From assembly GCF_003286085.1 (NCBI RefSeq), contig NW_020825294.1, positions 10,810,501-10,874,500 on the forward strand: a DNA stretch of 64,000 nt, read 5' to 3'. The notes under the pieces are model-generated. The model did not search any database, had not been told where the DNA came from, and saw nothing but the letters and a program-made list of their open reading frames with translations. The DNA is from Drosophila persimilis. Lineage: Eukaryota; Arthropoda; Insecta; Diptera; Drosophilidae. A program made the translations under genes and the position numbers. Positions 46,146-58,146 of this stretch are shown here, in pieces; within the stretch, counting starts at the first letter, position 1, and every line of letters begins with the position of its first letter.

Positions 46146-46429
46146 TGGCCAGGCTATATTTTTCTCCGCGAACGCGTCCATTCAACTCCGCATGATCAAC
46201 CTTTTTTTTTCCTTCTCTGCACGTTTTTCAGCTCAGAACCGGCGTTCTACTGGCTCTGCCGATCCAGCGTCAGCGTGGGCGGCTAGCGTCGTTATTCTTG
46301 CTGCGGCAGAAGGCTGGCGCCCTTGTTTTCACTCTCTTTCGTCGTCTGTTGCTCCGCCGGTGACTTTTGCCTCTCTTTCCCGCTGCTGCCGCGTCGTTGC
46401 TGTTGGCTTACTATTTTGTAGAGCGATGC
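46146..46429. repeat. Third copy of the CTCCGCGAACGCGTCC repeat block
   Basis: Holds the same motif string as 42,680-42,880 (CTCCGCGAACGCGTCC, then CAGCTCAGAACCGGCGTTC, then CTTTCCCGCTGCTG) with an insertion of about 50 bp. It is older or a different subfamily. Confidence 0.6.
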
Positions 46430-46998
46430 ATCGATGTTTCGCAAAACATCGATAGTTAAATTTCACATCATTCCGTATTTGCCTTCTGTAAGCAGCAACA
46501 CAGCAATGCCAAAGTAAGTAAACATATTTGAATTAATATAAATTTATTATAGATTTACTATAGAAGCCTTGTAGTTTATTTGCAAATATACTACAAAGTT
46601 ACTACAAAATGATGTATTTTAGAATAACAACAAAAACGAGCTTATGCTGGATGCATTATACCAAAGTTGACGAAAAAAGCGTGAGATGCAATGTTTCTGA
46701 CAAAACCATAAAAACTTCGGGGAACACCTCAAACATAAAAGACCATCTACGCAATGTACATAAAATAAATAAGGAAAACGAGGAAACACCAAATAGCGTA
46801 GCTCCAAGGCAAGTTTTAATTTCTGCAAGTTTTCAAAATATGTCGGATTATGGAACAGAAGGCGCCAAAACCAAGAAAAATTAATGATGTAATTGTTTAC
46901 ATGATTGCAAAGGACATACAGCTATTTTCATTTGTTGAAAATCATGGTTTTAAATATTTGATGAATACGGTCGCACCTCGTTATGAAATGACTATCAG
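46430..46998 (+). pseudogene. hAT-type transposase 5' fragment (BED finger), truncated
   Basis: A short exon ATGCCAAA (46,506-46,513, GTAAGT donor) splices to an acceptor at 46,622. The joined frame runs MPKITTKTSLCWMHYTK, then CNVSDKTIKTSGN and IKDHLRNVHK, a BED zinc finger (C-x2-C altered to C..S, H-x4-H kept). After a frameshift near 46,860, INDVIVYMIAKDIQLFSFVE and YLMNTVAPRYE match the hAT transposase start. It breaks off at about 46,995 where the duplicated Helentron begins. TAGAGCGATGCATCGATG at 46,420 may be its end repeat. Confidence 0.7.
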
Positions 46999-47139
46999 GA
47001 CAGGAAGAGCAGGCAGCCGTCCCTGGTTAGCAGGTAGAGAATACTGTAGGCAATAGTGATGGTATAAATGCACAGAATAAACTAAAAGTGTCCGTGCGTC
47101 AGTCAAAACGTAGACGGAACCAACATGTAGACATGTAGA

Positions 47140-50100
47140 AAGAGTAGAATTGAGAACACGACAGGGGCAAGTGGCCAACACTGAGCGTCGGTTCAAACGG
47201 AGACGGAGCCAAAGGTATAGGGCTACAGAGCAAGCACAGTCTCTCGCATTAGACGTCAGGAGCAAGTGGCCGATACTGTGCATCGGTCCAGACGAAGACA
47301 GGACTCCGACTTTAGGGCACGAAAGCAAGAACTGAGTACAGGTGAACATATAGTTAGAAGAACAGACTCACAGATTAGACATAAGGAGCAAGTGGCCGAT
47401 ACTGTGCGTAGGTCCAGACGGAGACAGGACCCTGACTATTGGACAAGAGAGGAGGAGCAAAATACTGTAGAACTTATAGTTAGAGGAACAGACGCATAGA
47501 TTAGAAATCAGGAGCAAGTGGCCGATACTGTGCGTCGGTCCAGACGTAGACTGGTCTTGGATTAAAGGACAAGAGATCAGGAACAGAACACTGTAGAACA
47601 TATAGTTAGAAGCACAGACGCACAGATTAGAAATGAGTAGATAGTGGCCGATACTGTGCGTCGGTCCAGACGAAGACAGGACTCCGACTATAGGGCACGA
47701 TAGCAAGAACAGAATACGGGTGAATATATAGTTAGAAGAACAGACTGACAGATTAGACATGAGGAGCAAGTGGCCGATACTGTGCGTCGGTCCAGACGGA
47801 GACAGGACCCTGACTATTGGACAAGAGAGGAGGAGCAGAATACTGTAGAACTTATAGTTAGAGGAACAGACGCATAGATTAGAAATCAGGAGCAAGTGGC
47901 CGATACTGTGCGTCGGTCCAGACGTAGACTGATCTTGGATTAAAGGACAAGAGATCAGGAACAGAACACTGTAGAACATATAGTTAGAAGCACAGACGCA
48001 CAGATTAGAAATGAGTAGATAGTGGCCGATACTGTGCGTCGGTCCAGACGAAGACAGGACTCCGACTATAGGGCACGATAGCAAGAACAGAATACAGGTG
48101 AATATATAGTTAGAAGAACAGACTGACAGATTAGACATGAGGAGCAAGTGGCCGATACTGTGCGTCGGTCCAGACGGAGACAGGACCCTGACTATTGGAC
48201 AAGAGAGGAGGAGCAGAATACTGTAGAACTTATAGTTAGAGGAACAGACGCATAGATTAGAAATCAGGAGCAAGTGGCCGATACTGTGCGTCGGTCCAGA
48301 CGTAGACTGGTCTTGGATTAAAGGACAAGAGATCAGGAACAGAACACTGTAGAACATATAGTTAGAAGAACAGACGCACAGATTAGAAATGAGTAGATAG
48401 TGGCCGATACTGTGCGTCGGTCCAGACGGAGACAGGACCCTGACTATTGGACAAGAGAGGAGCAGAATACTGTAGAACATATAGTTAGAGGAACAGACGC
48501 ACAGATTAGAAATAAGGAGCAAGTGGCCGATACTATGCGTCGGTCCAGACGTAGACTGGTCTTGGATTAAAGGACAAGAGATCAGGAACAGAACACTGTA
48601 GAACATATAGTTAGAAGCACAGACGCACAGATTAGAAATGAGTAGATAGTGGCCGATACTGTGCGTCGGTCCAGACGAAGACAGGACTCCGACTATAGGG
48701 CACGATAGCAAGAACAGAATACAGGTGAATATATAGTTAGAAGAACAGACTGACAGATTAGACATGAGGAGCAAGTGGCCGATACTGTGCGTCGGTCCAG
48801 ACGGAGACAGGACCCTGACTATTGGACAAGAGAGGAGGAGCAGAATACTGTAGAACTTATAGTTAGAGGAACAGACGCATAGATTAGAAATCAGGAGCAA
48901 GTGGCCGATACTGTGCGTCGGTCCAGACGTAGACTGGTCTTGGATTAAAGGACAAGAGATCAGGAACAGAACACTGTAGAACATATAGTTAGAAGAACAG
49001 ACGCACAGATTAGAAATGAGTAGATAGTGGCCGATACTGTGCGTCGGTCCAGACGGAGACAGGACCCTGACTATTGGACAAGAGAGGAGCAGAATACTGT
49101 AGAACATATAGTTAGAGGAACAGACGCACAGATTAGAAATAAGGAGCAAGTGGCCGATACTATGCGTCGGTCCAGACGTAGACTGGTCTTGGATTAAAGG
49201 ACAAGAGATCAGGAACAGAACACTGTAGAACATATAGTTAGAAGCACAGACGCACAGATTAGAAATGAGTAGATAGTGGCCGATACTGTGCGTCGGTCCA
49301 GACGAAGACAGGACTCCGACTATAGGGCACGATAGCAAGAACAGAATACAGGTGAATATATAGTTAGAAGAACAGACTGACAGATTAGACATGAGGAGCA
49401 AGTGGCCGATACCGTGCGTCGGTCCAGACGGAGACAGGACCCTGACTATTGGACAAGAGAGGAGGAGCAGAATACTGTAGAACTTATAGTTAGAGGAACA
49501 GACGCATAGATTAGAAATCAGGAGCAAGTGGCCGATACTGTGCGTCGGTCCAGACGTAGACTGGTCTTGGATTAAAGGACAAGAGATCAGGAACAGAACA
49601 CTGTAGAACATATAGTTAGAAGCACAGACGCACAGATTAGAAATGAGTAGATAGTGGCCGATACTGTGCGTCGGTCCAGACGAAGACAGGACTCCGACTA
49701 TAGGGCACGATAGCAAGAACAGAATACAGGTGAATATATAGTTAGAAGAACAGACTGACAGATTAGACATGAGGAGCAAGTGGCCGATACTGTGCGTCGG
49801 TCCAGACGGAGACAGGACCCTGACTATTGGACAAGAGAGGAGGAGCAGAATACTGTAGAACTTATAGTTAGAGGAACAGACGCATAGATTAGAAATCAGG
49901 AGCAAGTGGCCGATACTGTGCGTCGGTCCAGACGTAGACTGGTCTTGGATTAAAGGACAAGAGATCAGGAACAGAACACTGTAGAACATATAGTTAGAAG
50001 AACAGACGCACAGATTAGAAATGAGTAGATAGTGGCCGATACTGTGCGTCGGTCCAGACGGAGACAGGACCCTGACTATTGGACAAGAGAGGAGCAGAAT

Positions 50101-51030
50101 ACTGTAGAACATATAGTTAGAGGAACAGACGCACAGATTAGAAATAAGGAGCAAGTGGCCGATACTATGCGTCGGTCCAGACGTAGACTGGTCTTGGATT
50201 AAAGGACAAGAGATCAGGAACAGAACACTGTAGAACATATAGTTAGAAGCACAGACGCACAGATTAGAAATGAGTAGATAGTGGCCGATACTGTGCGTCG
50301 GTCCAGACGAAGACAGGACTCCGAGTATAGGGCACGATAGCAAGAACAGAATACAGGTGAATATATAGTTAGAAGAACAGACTGACAGATTAGACATGAG
50401 GAGCAAGTGGCCGATACTGTGCGTCGGTCCAGACGGAGACAGGACCCTGACTATTGGACAAGAGAGGAGGAGCAGAATACTGTAGAACTTTTAGTTAGAG
50501 GAACAGACGCATAGATTAGAAATCAGGAGCAAGTGGCCGATACTGTGCGTCGGTCCAGACGTAGACTGGTCTTGGATTAAAGGACAAGAGATCAGGAACA
50601 GAACACTGTAGAACATATAGTTAGAAGAACAGACGCACAGATTAGAAATGAGTAGATAGTGGCCGATACTGTGCGTCGGTCCAGACGGAGACAGGACCCT
50701 GACAATTGGACAAGAGAGGAGCAGAATACTGTAGAACATATAGTTAGAGGAACAGACGCACAGATTAGAAATAAGGAGCAAGTGGCCGATACTATGCGTC
50801 GGTCCAGACGTAGACAGGACTTGGACTATAGGATAAGAGTGCAGGAACAGAACACTGTAGAACATATAGTTAGGCGAACACACGCACAGATTAGACATGA
50901 GGAGCAAGTGGCCAATACTGTGCGTCGGTCCAGACGTAGACTGGACTTGCACTATAGGACAAGAGAGCAAGAATGGAATACAGAGAGGCGACAACGCATA
51001 CGCTTAAATAATGTAAGGAGACGCATGTTA
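47140..51030 (+). repeat. 126-bp tandem array, copy B (about 31 units) with higher-order structure
   Basis: Anchors run from 47,266 to 50,908. The step is 126 bp, or 123 bp where one GAG is missing (units ending at 48523, 49150, 50155 and 50782). One unit type (DPDYW...EEQNTVELIVRGTDA-stop) recurs at 47392, 47770, 48148, 48775, 49402, 49780 and 50407, i.e. every 378 or 627 bp (3 or 5 units): a higher-order repeat from unequal exchange. Stops recur in the sense frame, so it no longer encodes protein. Confidence 0.9.
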
Positions 51031-51067
51031 GAAAGAGAGCAGGATAGAGTTCGCAGGGTCTAAGAAC

Positions 51068-53238
51068 GGAGCTTAGTAGATCGTAGGCGTATCTCGCGAG
51101 CACGAGATACAGTTAGAAATTGACGCTGTCAGAACTGCTAGTCAGAGAGTTAGCCAATATAGGAGCGATAGCAGCAATAGAGTTGAGCAGATTTTAAGAA
51201 ACGCCCCCAGGAAGATAGGGGTCAGATAGAACCCAGTATCAGGCTTAGTGGCCTAGAAGCTCTGAATGTAGTTTATAACAGGAATGTAAAGCTGGGTCCT
51301 GATCAGGTTTGCCTTTCTTCCAAAGGCCTGTGGTTCCCCAAACAAATTTGTAAGATTCTTCGCGTCCTTTTAAAAAGTGAATGCGGGTTTAGTGGTGACA
51401 TTTTCGCTGCTTAAAGGGGCTTACTCCATTAGAGGAACGACTGATTTCTCCTCGACTTCAATTTATGATAATTAAGCCTATACTGCCTGGGGGGTGAGGT
51501 CAAAATGTCATTAAAGGGGCAGTGGTAAACGTCCCTATTTCGGTAATCGCTATCGTCAAGGAGCTTCCACGAGCTTTCCATGAAGCCCAGGTAATTCAGC
51601 TCCACCTCAAACGCAGAAAAGAGTATCTTCATGCTTTCAAGGCTGAAACCATTAGACCTTCCAACATTTTTGAAGCAATTCGTTATTTAGTTACCATTGA
51701 TTTGTATAAAAAGCATAATGTTGTAGTTAACGAGCAATGGATCTCTGGTTTCACATCCGATATTGTTCCTTTCGTAGCATCTCAACCAGACGCAGCCTTT
51801 TTAGAAAGTATGCAGAATAGAGATGGGAATGTAGATACGGAGCCAGCCCATCCCGACGAGGAAGTAGAAGCCGAAGAGCTCAACCCTGGAGGTCAGGAAG
51901 CTCTGCTTGAAAACAACATACCATTTGATGATAGGATTATCAAAATCGCACCAGGTCAAGGCCAACGACCTCTCGACATGACTCGGAAGAGTTATCCTTT
52001 CCCACTATTTATGCAGGCGTCAAAAGACAATCTTCGCAAAGTGGTACAACCATTGTTGGATCAGAGCTTCGAAATGTAGATAGGAGAGGTTATAGAACTG
52101 ACAAACTATTCTTCAATTACAAGAAGTTTGAATTCATTAAGATTCGAAATTTCAATCTGCTTATGTAGGCGGAGCACTTCAAGTGCAGTAAAGGCAGCTA
52201 ACGCTCTTAATGAGAATTCCATAGGCTTATTAATCACGATGAGGGATATAGGGTTCTTCGTATAAGGTTATGGCCATGATTCGTCAGTTCGGCCTGCCGA
52301 CTTTTTCCATTACTCTGTCTGCTGCTGAAACGCGGTGGCCTGAGTTGCTTGTTTTGCTAAAAAGAAAAAACAAAAAAAGCGAAGAAGAAGCAATAAATCT
52401 ACCCTATTCCGAAAAGGAGCGTCTTATCAGGGCAGACCCAGTTACTTGTGCTAGGTATTTCGATTATAGGTATCGCGAAATTTTAAAAGTTATGAGGAAT
52501 CGGGAGCCCTCCCGGGGAAAACTTCGTCATCAAATATTATTGGCGTGTTGAATTCCAACAAAGAGGTTCCCCCCATATTCACGGCATGTTTTGGCTGAAA
52601 GATGCCCCAGCAGTGGACTTAACCAGTACAGAGTCAATTTCAACAGTTATAGCCTTCATTAACAAACATATTACAGTAGATGTCACAGACTCTGAATTAG
52701 CTCCGTATGTTGAATACCAAAAGCATCGGCATAAGGACATGTCATGTCTTAAAACAGCCAATAAAAGTGGAACAAAAAATTGTAGATTCGGTATCCATAC
52801 CCTCCAATCGCCGAAACGGAGATATTGAGTCCACTGCCGGAGGAAACTCCAAACCTTGATTTTCACCAAGGAAATTTTAAGATAATTAAAGACCTACTAA
52901 ATTCTGATCAATCCTCTGATATGATTGATCACTTGAGCATATTTGAGAACTTTCTTTCGCACGAACAAGAGAGCCTCAATTACGAGGACTACAAATATGC
53001 AATTTCTTCTGGTTTAAAGAAACCACCCATTCTTCTAAAAAGGTCATTTGCTGAGATTTGCGTTAATGCTTATAATAAACACATCCTTTCAGTGCAAAGG
53101 GCCAATATGGATATCCAATACATTTTGAACCCTTATGCATGCTATAGCTATATAATAAATTATATAAATAAAACCCAAAGGGGTATTTCAAAGCTTATGC
53201 GCGAGGCGGCAAAAGAAGTTCAAGGGGGCAATTAACGC
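51068..53238 (+). pseudogene. Helentron Rep region, copy B
   Basis: Matches 36,640-38,810 with only a few substitutions seen (for example EALRY to EAIRY, KRYPF to KSYPF) and the same frameshift before the HIH motif (at about 52,574-52,582). Confidence 0.85.
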
Positions 53239-54078
53239 ACGGTCAAAGCGCAGCCATAGTAACGGATCTTCTTGGACCCCAATTCAGAATCATACAAAAA
53301 GTTTTCAATACCATCAAAACGAACAAGTTACTATTGACCGAAAACAGTTTCAGATTGTAGCTGCAGAAGCTATAACTATTCATAAGAGTCAGTGAGCAAC
53401 ATACAGCAAAGTGGTCGTTCACACTTCATCCAATATGCAAAAAGACGCATTGTATGTAGCTTGTAGTAGGCCCACTACTGCGAACGGACTTTATATCGTT
53501 GGACCACTCATTCCTTCGAGACCCAAGCGGGACTGTCCTGTCGCGAAAGAGATGGAGAACTTGCGTTCCGCTAAGTTACTTCACTTACTTACTTCATTAA
53601 ATATTTTCTTCCATAATACGGAAAGCTTGCACTGCCATTTTATCGATGTCTGTTCTGATCAGCTAATGCTCAAATCTTCTATTTTATTCTTCGTTGAGGC
53701 TTCCACATACTCGGATTCCCAGTCCGTAGCCAGCGAAGCTAGACCGAAAAGAGGCATTCTAAATTTGTTAGGAATGAACTTATGAATCATTGTAGTATTA
53801 TTGAAAGCAATCGATATTATGCGGATTCCGGGAACTTAGCATCTCATCAGTGTTTGAGTATGCTTTGTTTAAGTACAAATCTGTCGGTTGTTATTTACAG
53901 AACCCCCACGTATCCGTTGAGAAAGTTTGAAGCAGAATTTGAGGTCTTATTTCAACGGTATCAATTTTTAGATAGAAATTCCGTAGTATTAGGAAATTCT
54001 AATTTATGCCTTCGTTCCCTTTCAGGCTGCTGTAAGACAATTTATCGCCACTGCGCGCACCTTCGAGACTATCTATAG
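53239..54078 (+). pseudogene. Helentron helicase tail and endonuclease remnants, copy B
   Basis: Same content and breaks as 38,811-39,650: AITIHKSQ then TGA, KDALYVACSRP, then the EEP-like pieces with a stop at 53,783. Confidence 0.75.
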
Positions 54079-54915
54079 TTATCATAGTGGAATTTAAGTT
54101 AATGTTAGAGAGGCAGAAGATTCGATTTGTTTGGTAATCAGACATTAGTGTAAATATTTAATATTTTGTATTATTTAGCCGTATTCTTAATTATATTATT
54201 ATTTTAATCTTTACTTTTGTTAAAACTTTTTTATTTTGTTAATTAAGTTTGTCTGACATAGGTTTATTATTAATCATTTCTATGTATATAGGTGTTCATG
54301 CTAGTCTAGATATTTTTTATAAAGGATTGGAATCCTTTTTTTAATTTTTGGGGAATATGGAGTTTAAAAATGCTTTTAAAAGCAGCTCAAATCGACTCGC
54401 AGGTCTCCAAAATTATATTTTGGCTAGAGTGACTCCATTGCATCGTGATGGCCTGCCCGTGGTATTCCCTGGGTACCAATTTAAAGTAATATTAATATAT
54501 TTTATAGCTTACATATGTAGATCATAAGCTCACGTATATACTGACTGAGTACCGTGTATAAAGTAGGGGTATACAGTAGCTCACAACGTTCCCCCTCGTC
54601 TTTTCGTCCACTAATTACAATTTTCCCGTTCCACTCCGATTTTTCTGCAGCCACTCGGTTTTAATATTTTTCTCCGCGAACGCGTCCATTCAACTCCGCA
54701 ACTCCGTATAATTCAATCGTAAAATCGTTTGCTATTCTGAGGATGGGTGAAATCCATGATAAATGGATTAAAAACCTAAACATATCAAAATACAACACAC
54801 GCTCCCGAGTACGCGCGAAGCATTTCAAGGAGGAGTGTATTTTGAACGGGAGACTTCGAACAGGAAGTGTTCCAACCGAAAATTTGGTTAAGTTAGTTTC
54901 TAGTTAGTTTTAATC

Positions 54916-55232
54916 GTCTGTCCGTCCCTATGAGCGCCTAGTTCTCAGAGACTATAAGAGCTAGAGCAACCAAATTTGGTATGCACATTCCTATGATATC
55001 GAACCTGCACAAATGTGTTTCAAAATGACGCCCCACCCCCTTCCGGATTATTATTATAGACAAAAGTAACAAATCAATTTGCAGTGGCTACGCAGCGCCC
55101 GTCGACACGTTCTGACTGATTTTCTGTCTCCCTCGCACGCACTCTTTGTCGTTTAATGTAGCCATACTGACTATGTATCGGGTATAAATGTAGAGTTTCG
55201 GCCGCATCAGCAACTCACAACTTTCCCCCTGT
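54916..55232 (+). mobile_element. DINE-1-like 3' fragment in the P-like intron, copy B
   Basis: Starts a few bases further upstream (CGTCTGTCCGTCCC) than in copy A and ends CAGCAACTCACAACTTTCCCCC, closer to the canonical 3' end than copy A. Confidence 0.75.
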
Positions 55233-55398
55233 TATTGTACTTTATTAAAACATGTTAAAATGTTACTAAATACTTTTATTTACATTTTTGTTAATTTAGG
55301 ACATAAGCCATTGTTTGAGAACTCGCTCAGCAATTGGCAAAAAAGGCATTGTTTCAATAGAAGATATTGAAAACAAAACTGCCGATCTATCAATAGAT

Positions 55399-55690
55399 AA
55401 TATTGAAAACACTAACATAGATCAATCAATAGATAATATTGAAAACACTAACATAGATCAATCAATAGATAATATTGAAAAGAATAACATAGATCAATCA
55501 ATAGATAATATTGAAAACACTAAAATAGATCAATCAATAGATAATATTGAAAACACTAACATAGATCAATCAATAGATAATATTGAAAACACTAACATAG
55601 ATCAATCAATAGATAATATTGAAAAGAATAACATAGATAAATCAATAGATAATATTGAAAAGACTAACATAGATCAATCAATCAATAGAT
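55399..55690 (+). repeat. 36-bp coding tandem repeat, 8 units (2 in copy A)
   Basis: AATATTGAAAA recurs every 36 bp from 55,399 to 55,651, each unit encoding NIENTNIDQSID. Copy A has two units (40,953 and 40,989). The frame stays open through the array. Confidence 0.9.
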
Positions 55691-57012
55691 AATATTGATA
55701 TCAAGCACAATGAAGATACATATTTTCCAGATGAATCCGGCTTTGAATCTCTGGAAAAGAAATTCAAAGCCCTAAAGGAGGAAAATATTTCCCAAAAAAA
55801 GGAAATTACAAATTTGCATGCAAAATTGCACGCATTCACTGTTCAAAATGAAAAATATGTACAAAAAATAAACGATATAGAAAACGAAATTTCTCAACAT
55901 AATCAACGAGCCCGAACAGGGCTCATGAAAAAAAACAATGTATTATTTCGCTGCCGCTCCAAGTATTTGAGCCTGGCTTTCAAGGCGAACATATTGAAAA
56001 GTTGAACAAACTTGTACAAAAATTGGATAAGTCACAGAAATTGTGCACTAATTTTTGATGAAATGATCATTCAACCAGAAATATTTTATCTTGCGTATAT
56101 TGACCGAGCAATTGCTTACGTAGACCTGGGAGACGGAATTCCCGATAAGGAACAATACTCCTCCCAAGCCACTGGAATGTTGACCTTCCTTGTTAGAGGG
56201 CTGGTCAGTGATCATAGCTATTTTGTTAACTCAATATTCATTAAAAAAATGTAAATCAAAAATACGCCCAAGCCATTGCTCAGGCGGTTAAGTGTTGCAC
56301 TGCAGCCGGCTTAAATGTCCGCGCTATAGTCTGCGATCAGGCAGCAGTAAACAAGGCGGCTCTTGAAAAAATAGACCGTGAAAGATTGATCAATCCGCCA
56401 GTCCCTCAGTTCGTGTGCGATTACGTACATCTATTCAAGAGTGTTAAAAATAACTTCTTGAAACACGACCTAATTACAACAGTCGGAAAAGCGACTGGAA
56501 AGTTATCAAAAAGTTTTATGAAGTCGATTCATTAAATTCTTTTCGTTTGGCACCTAACTTACAGAAAAGCACACAAAACCAATTTGGCGGTCAACATATT
56601 TTCAAGAACGGTCAGCACAGGCAGCTTAATAGCTTAAAGCGCGAAATTGGGTGGCAATATGATAGCCCAACAGCAGCTCAGTTGGTTCAGCACCGGCCTC
56701 TAGAAATACCTGAAAAGGTAAGCTTGGAGGAAACTTACATTAAACAGCATGGACTAATTGCATATCAAACGGAAAGTTTGAATCGCCCAATTGGTAAAAT
56801 TGCGGAATTCGCTGCTGTAAGAAACACATTAGGAATAGTTCTGTGCGAACTGAACATTGAATGTACTGAATCTGTTGAATGTTGAATCTGTCAAAGAAAA
56901 GTAGTTCCTGATGGAAAGAGCCTCCGTGGAATTAAAAATCCAACACAAGCTCTTTTTGAACATTCTTTAAATCATATTCAAATATTTACTGAATGCTTCA
57001 AAACCACTCCAT

Positions 57013-57602
57013 GCCACTCGGTCTAAATCTTTTTCTCCGAACGCGTCCATTTAACTCCGCACTCTCTGATCGACCTGCACGTTTTTCAGCTCAGAACCGG
57101 CGTTCTGCTGGCTCTGCCGTCAGGCTGGCGCCCTTGTTTTCACTCTCTTTTGGCGTCTGTTGCTGCGCCGGTGACTTTCGTCTCTCTTTCCCGCTGCTGG
57201 CGCGTCGTTGATGTTGGCTTGCGGCTCTCGTCGTTTCTCTTCTGCCGCTGCTGCGTCGATGCTGTCGGCTTGCGGTTCTCGTCGTTTCGTTCTTTTGATT
57301 GCCGTTGTTTCGTTGCTTGCTGACTTACGGTTCTCGGCGTTTTCGTCGTCTCTCTTCTGCCGCTGCTGCGTCGTTTTTGTTGGGTTTTGGTTCTCGGCGT
57401 TTTCGTCGTCTCTCTTCTGAGGACAGATGAAGGGCTCTTCTGTTAGTTGGCATTTGTTTTCATGCTCCGTCTTGTCGACTTTCTGAAATCCCTCCTTCCC
57501 GCAGAATTGGCAATTATTTTTGAACTGCTGCTTTGCTTTGTAACCAGGGAGAGCGAGCTATCCACCCCTTCGGAGCGGTGTACATACATACATATGTGTA
57601 CA
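57013..57602 (+). repeat. Unassigned repeat block, copy B, left of the errantivirus
   Basis: Matches 42,665-43,254 at an offset of 14,348 bp. Ends in TACA (57,599-57,602), the target duplication. Confidence 0.8.
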
Positions 57603-58134
57603 AATTAAACAACTGCTGTAGCGGATTGTGTTTTTAAAAAGTTTTTATTTTACTTCGAACTTCACTGATATAGATTTAAGTAGAGGGTCACAAAGGAATT
57701 CCGGGCCAAGGGATTGCGCGATCTTAATATTTAGCTAGACTTTGCGGTGTCGCTGCTGGATCAAGACTGATTTGAACTTTCTGATCTTTGCATCGTTGAT
57801 CCCTTTCGGGAATCGTTTTTCTATAAACATTTCAATTGATTTCGTCATCCCGAGTATTGGATTTCGTCATCCAAAGAGAGAACTGTAAAAGGCCTAAAGT
57901 GCAGGATCTGCAGAAAGCCGGGAGTGAGATTGTTTATGAGAAGCCGGGTGTGGGCAAACATTGGTTTTCCATTTAGGCGAGTGTCAAAGATTGGGATTGC
58001 GGCGGGGGCGCTTGAGATTGTACATCTTAGAAATCAATTAGGCGGAGGCCCAAGATTGAAATTGTTTTCGTTTTGGAAAGCCAAAGATTGTTTACAACTC
58101 GTATAAGAGCTCAATGGAATTGGGTACGTTAACT
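57603..58134 (-). repeat. Errantivirus 3' LTR (minus orientation)
   Basis: 532 bp, near-identical to 60,110-60,641, implying a recent insertion. Confidence 0.93.
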
Positions 58135-58146
58135 CCCCCCATTCTT
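58135..58146 (-). other. Polypurine tract
   Basis: The minus strand reads AAGAATGGGGGG directly before the LTR start AGTTAAC. It overlaps the env stop codon. Confidence 0.85.

Larger units (their letters stand above)
46999..54600 (+). mobile_element. Coding Helentron, copy B (5'-truncated, repeat-expanded)
   Basis: Direct-orientation copy of 35,299-40,123. It begins mid-element at CAGGAAGAGCAGG and ends with the same CAACGTTCCCCCTCGT at about 54,580-54,595. From 51,060 on it is nearly identical to copy A at an offset of 14,428 bp, including all stops and frameshifts checked. It differs chiefly by the expanded 126-bp array. Confidence 0.88.
54743..56885 (+). pseudogene. P-like transposase remnant, copy B
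   Basis: THAP exon from 54,743, intron with a DINE fragment, then 55,315-55,692 (12-residue NIENTNIDQSID repeats), the zipper at 55,700-55,910, and the DEM and CDQAAVNKAAL blocks in shifted frames. The catalytic middle is lost with the 316-bp deletion at about 56,620. Confidence 0.7.
54601..57012 (+). mobile_element. P-element/THAP-type transposon, copy B (dead)
   Basis: Same layout as 40,124-42,664. It has an expanded 36-bp repeat, and a segment of about 316 bp (equivalent to about 41,957-42,275) is missing. Confidence 0.7.

Noticed and set aside
47368..50406. 1,012-aa minus-strand open frame as a real gene
   Set aside because: It is the antisense of the 126-bp Helentron repeat. Openness follows from unit lengths divisible by three. 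No non-repetitive part or family match.
47266..50908. Regular repeats considered as a CRISPR array
   Set aside because: Units are contiguous 126-bp tandem copies with no unique spacers, in a eukaryotic Helentron.
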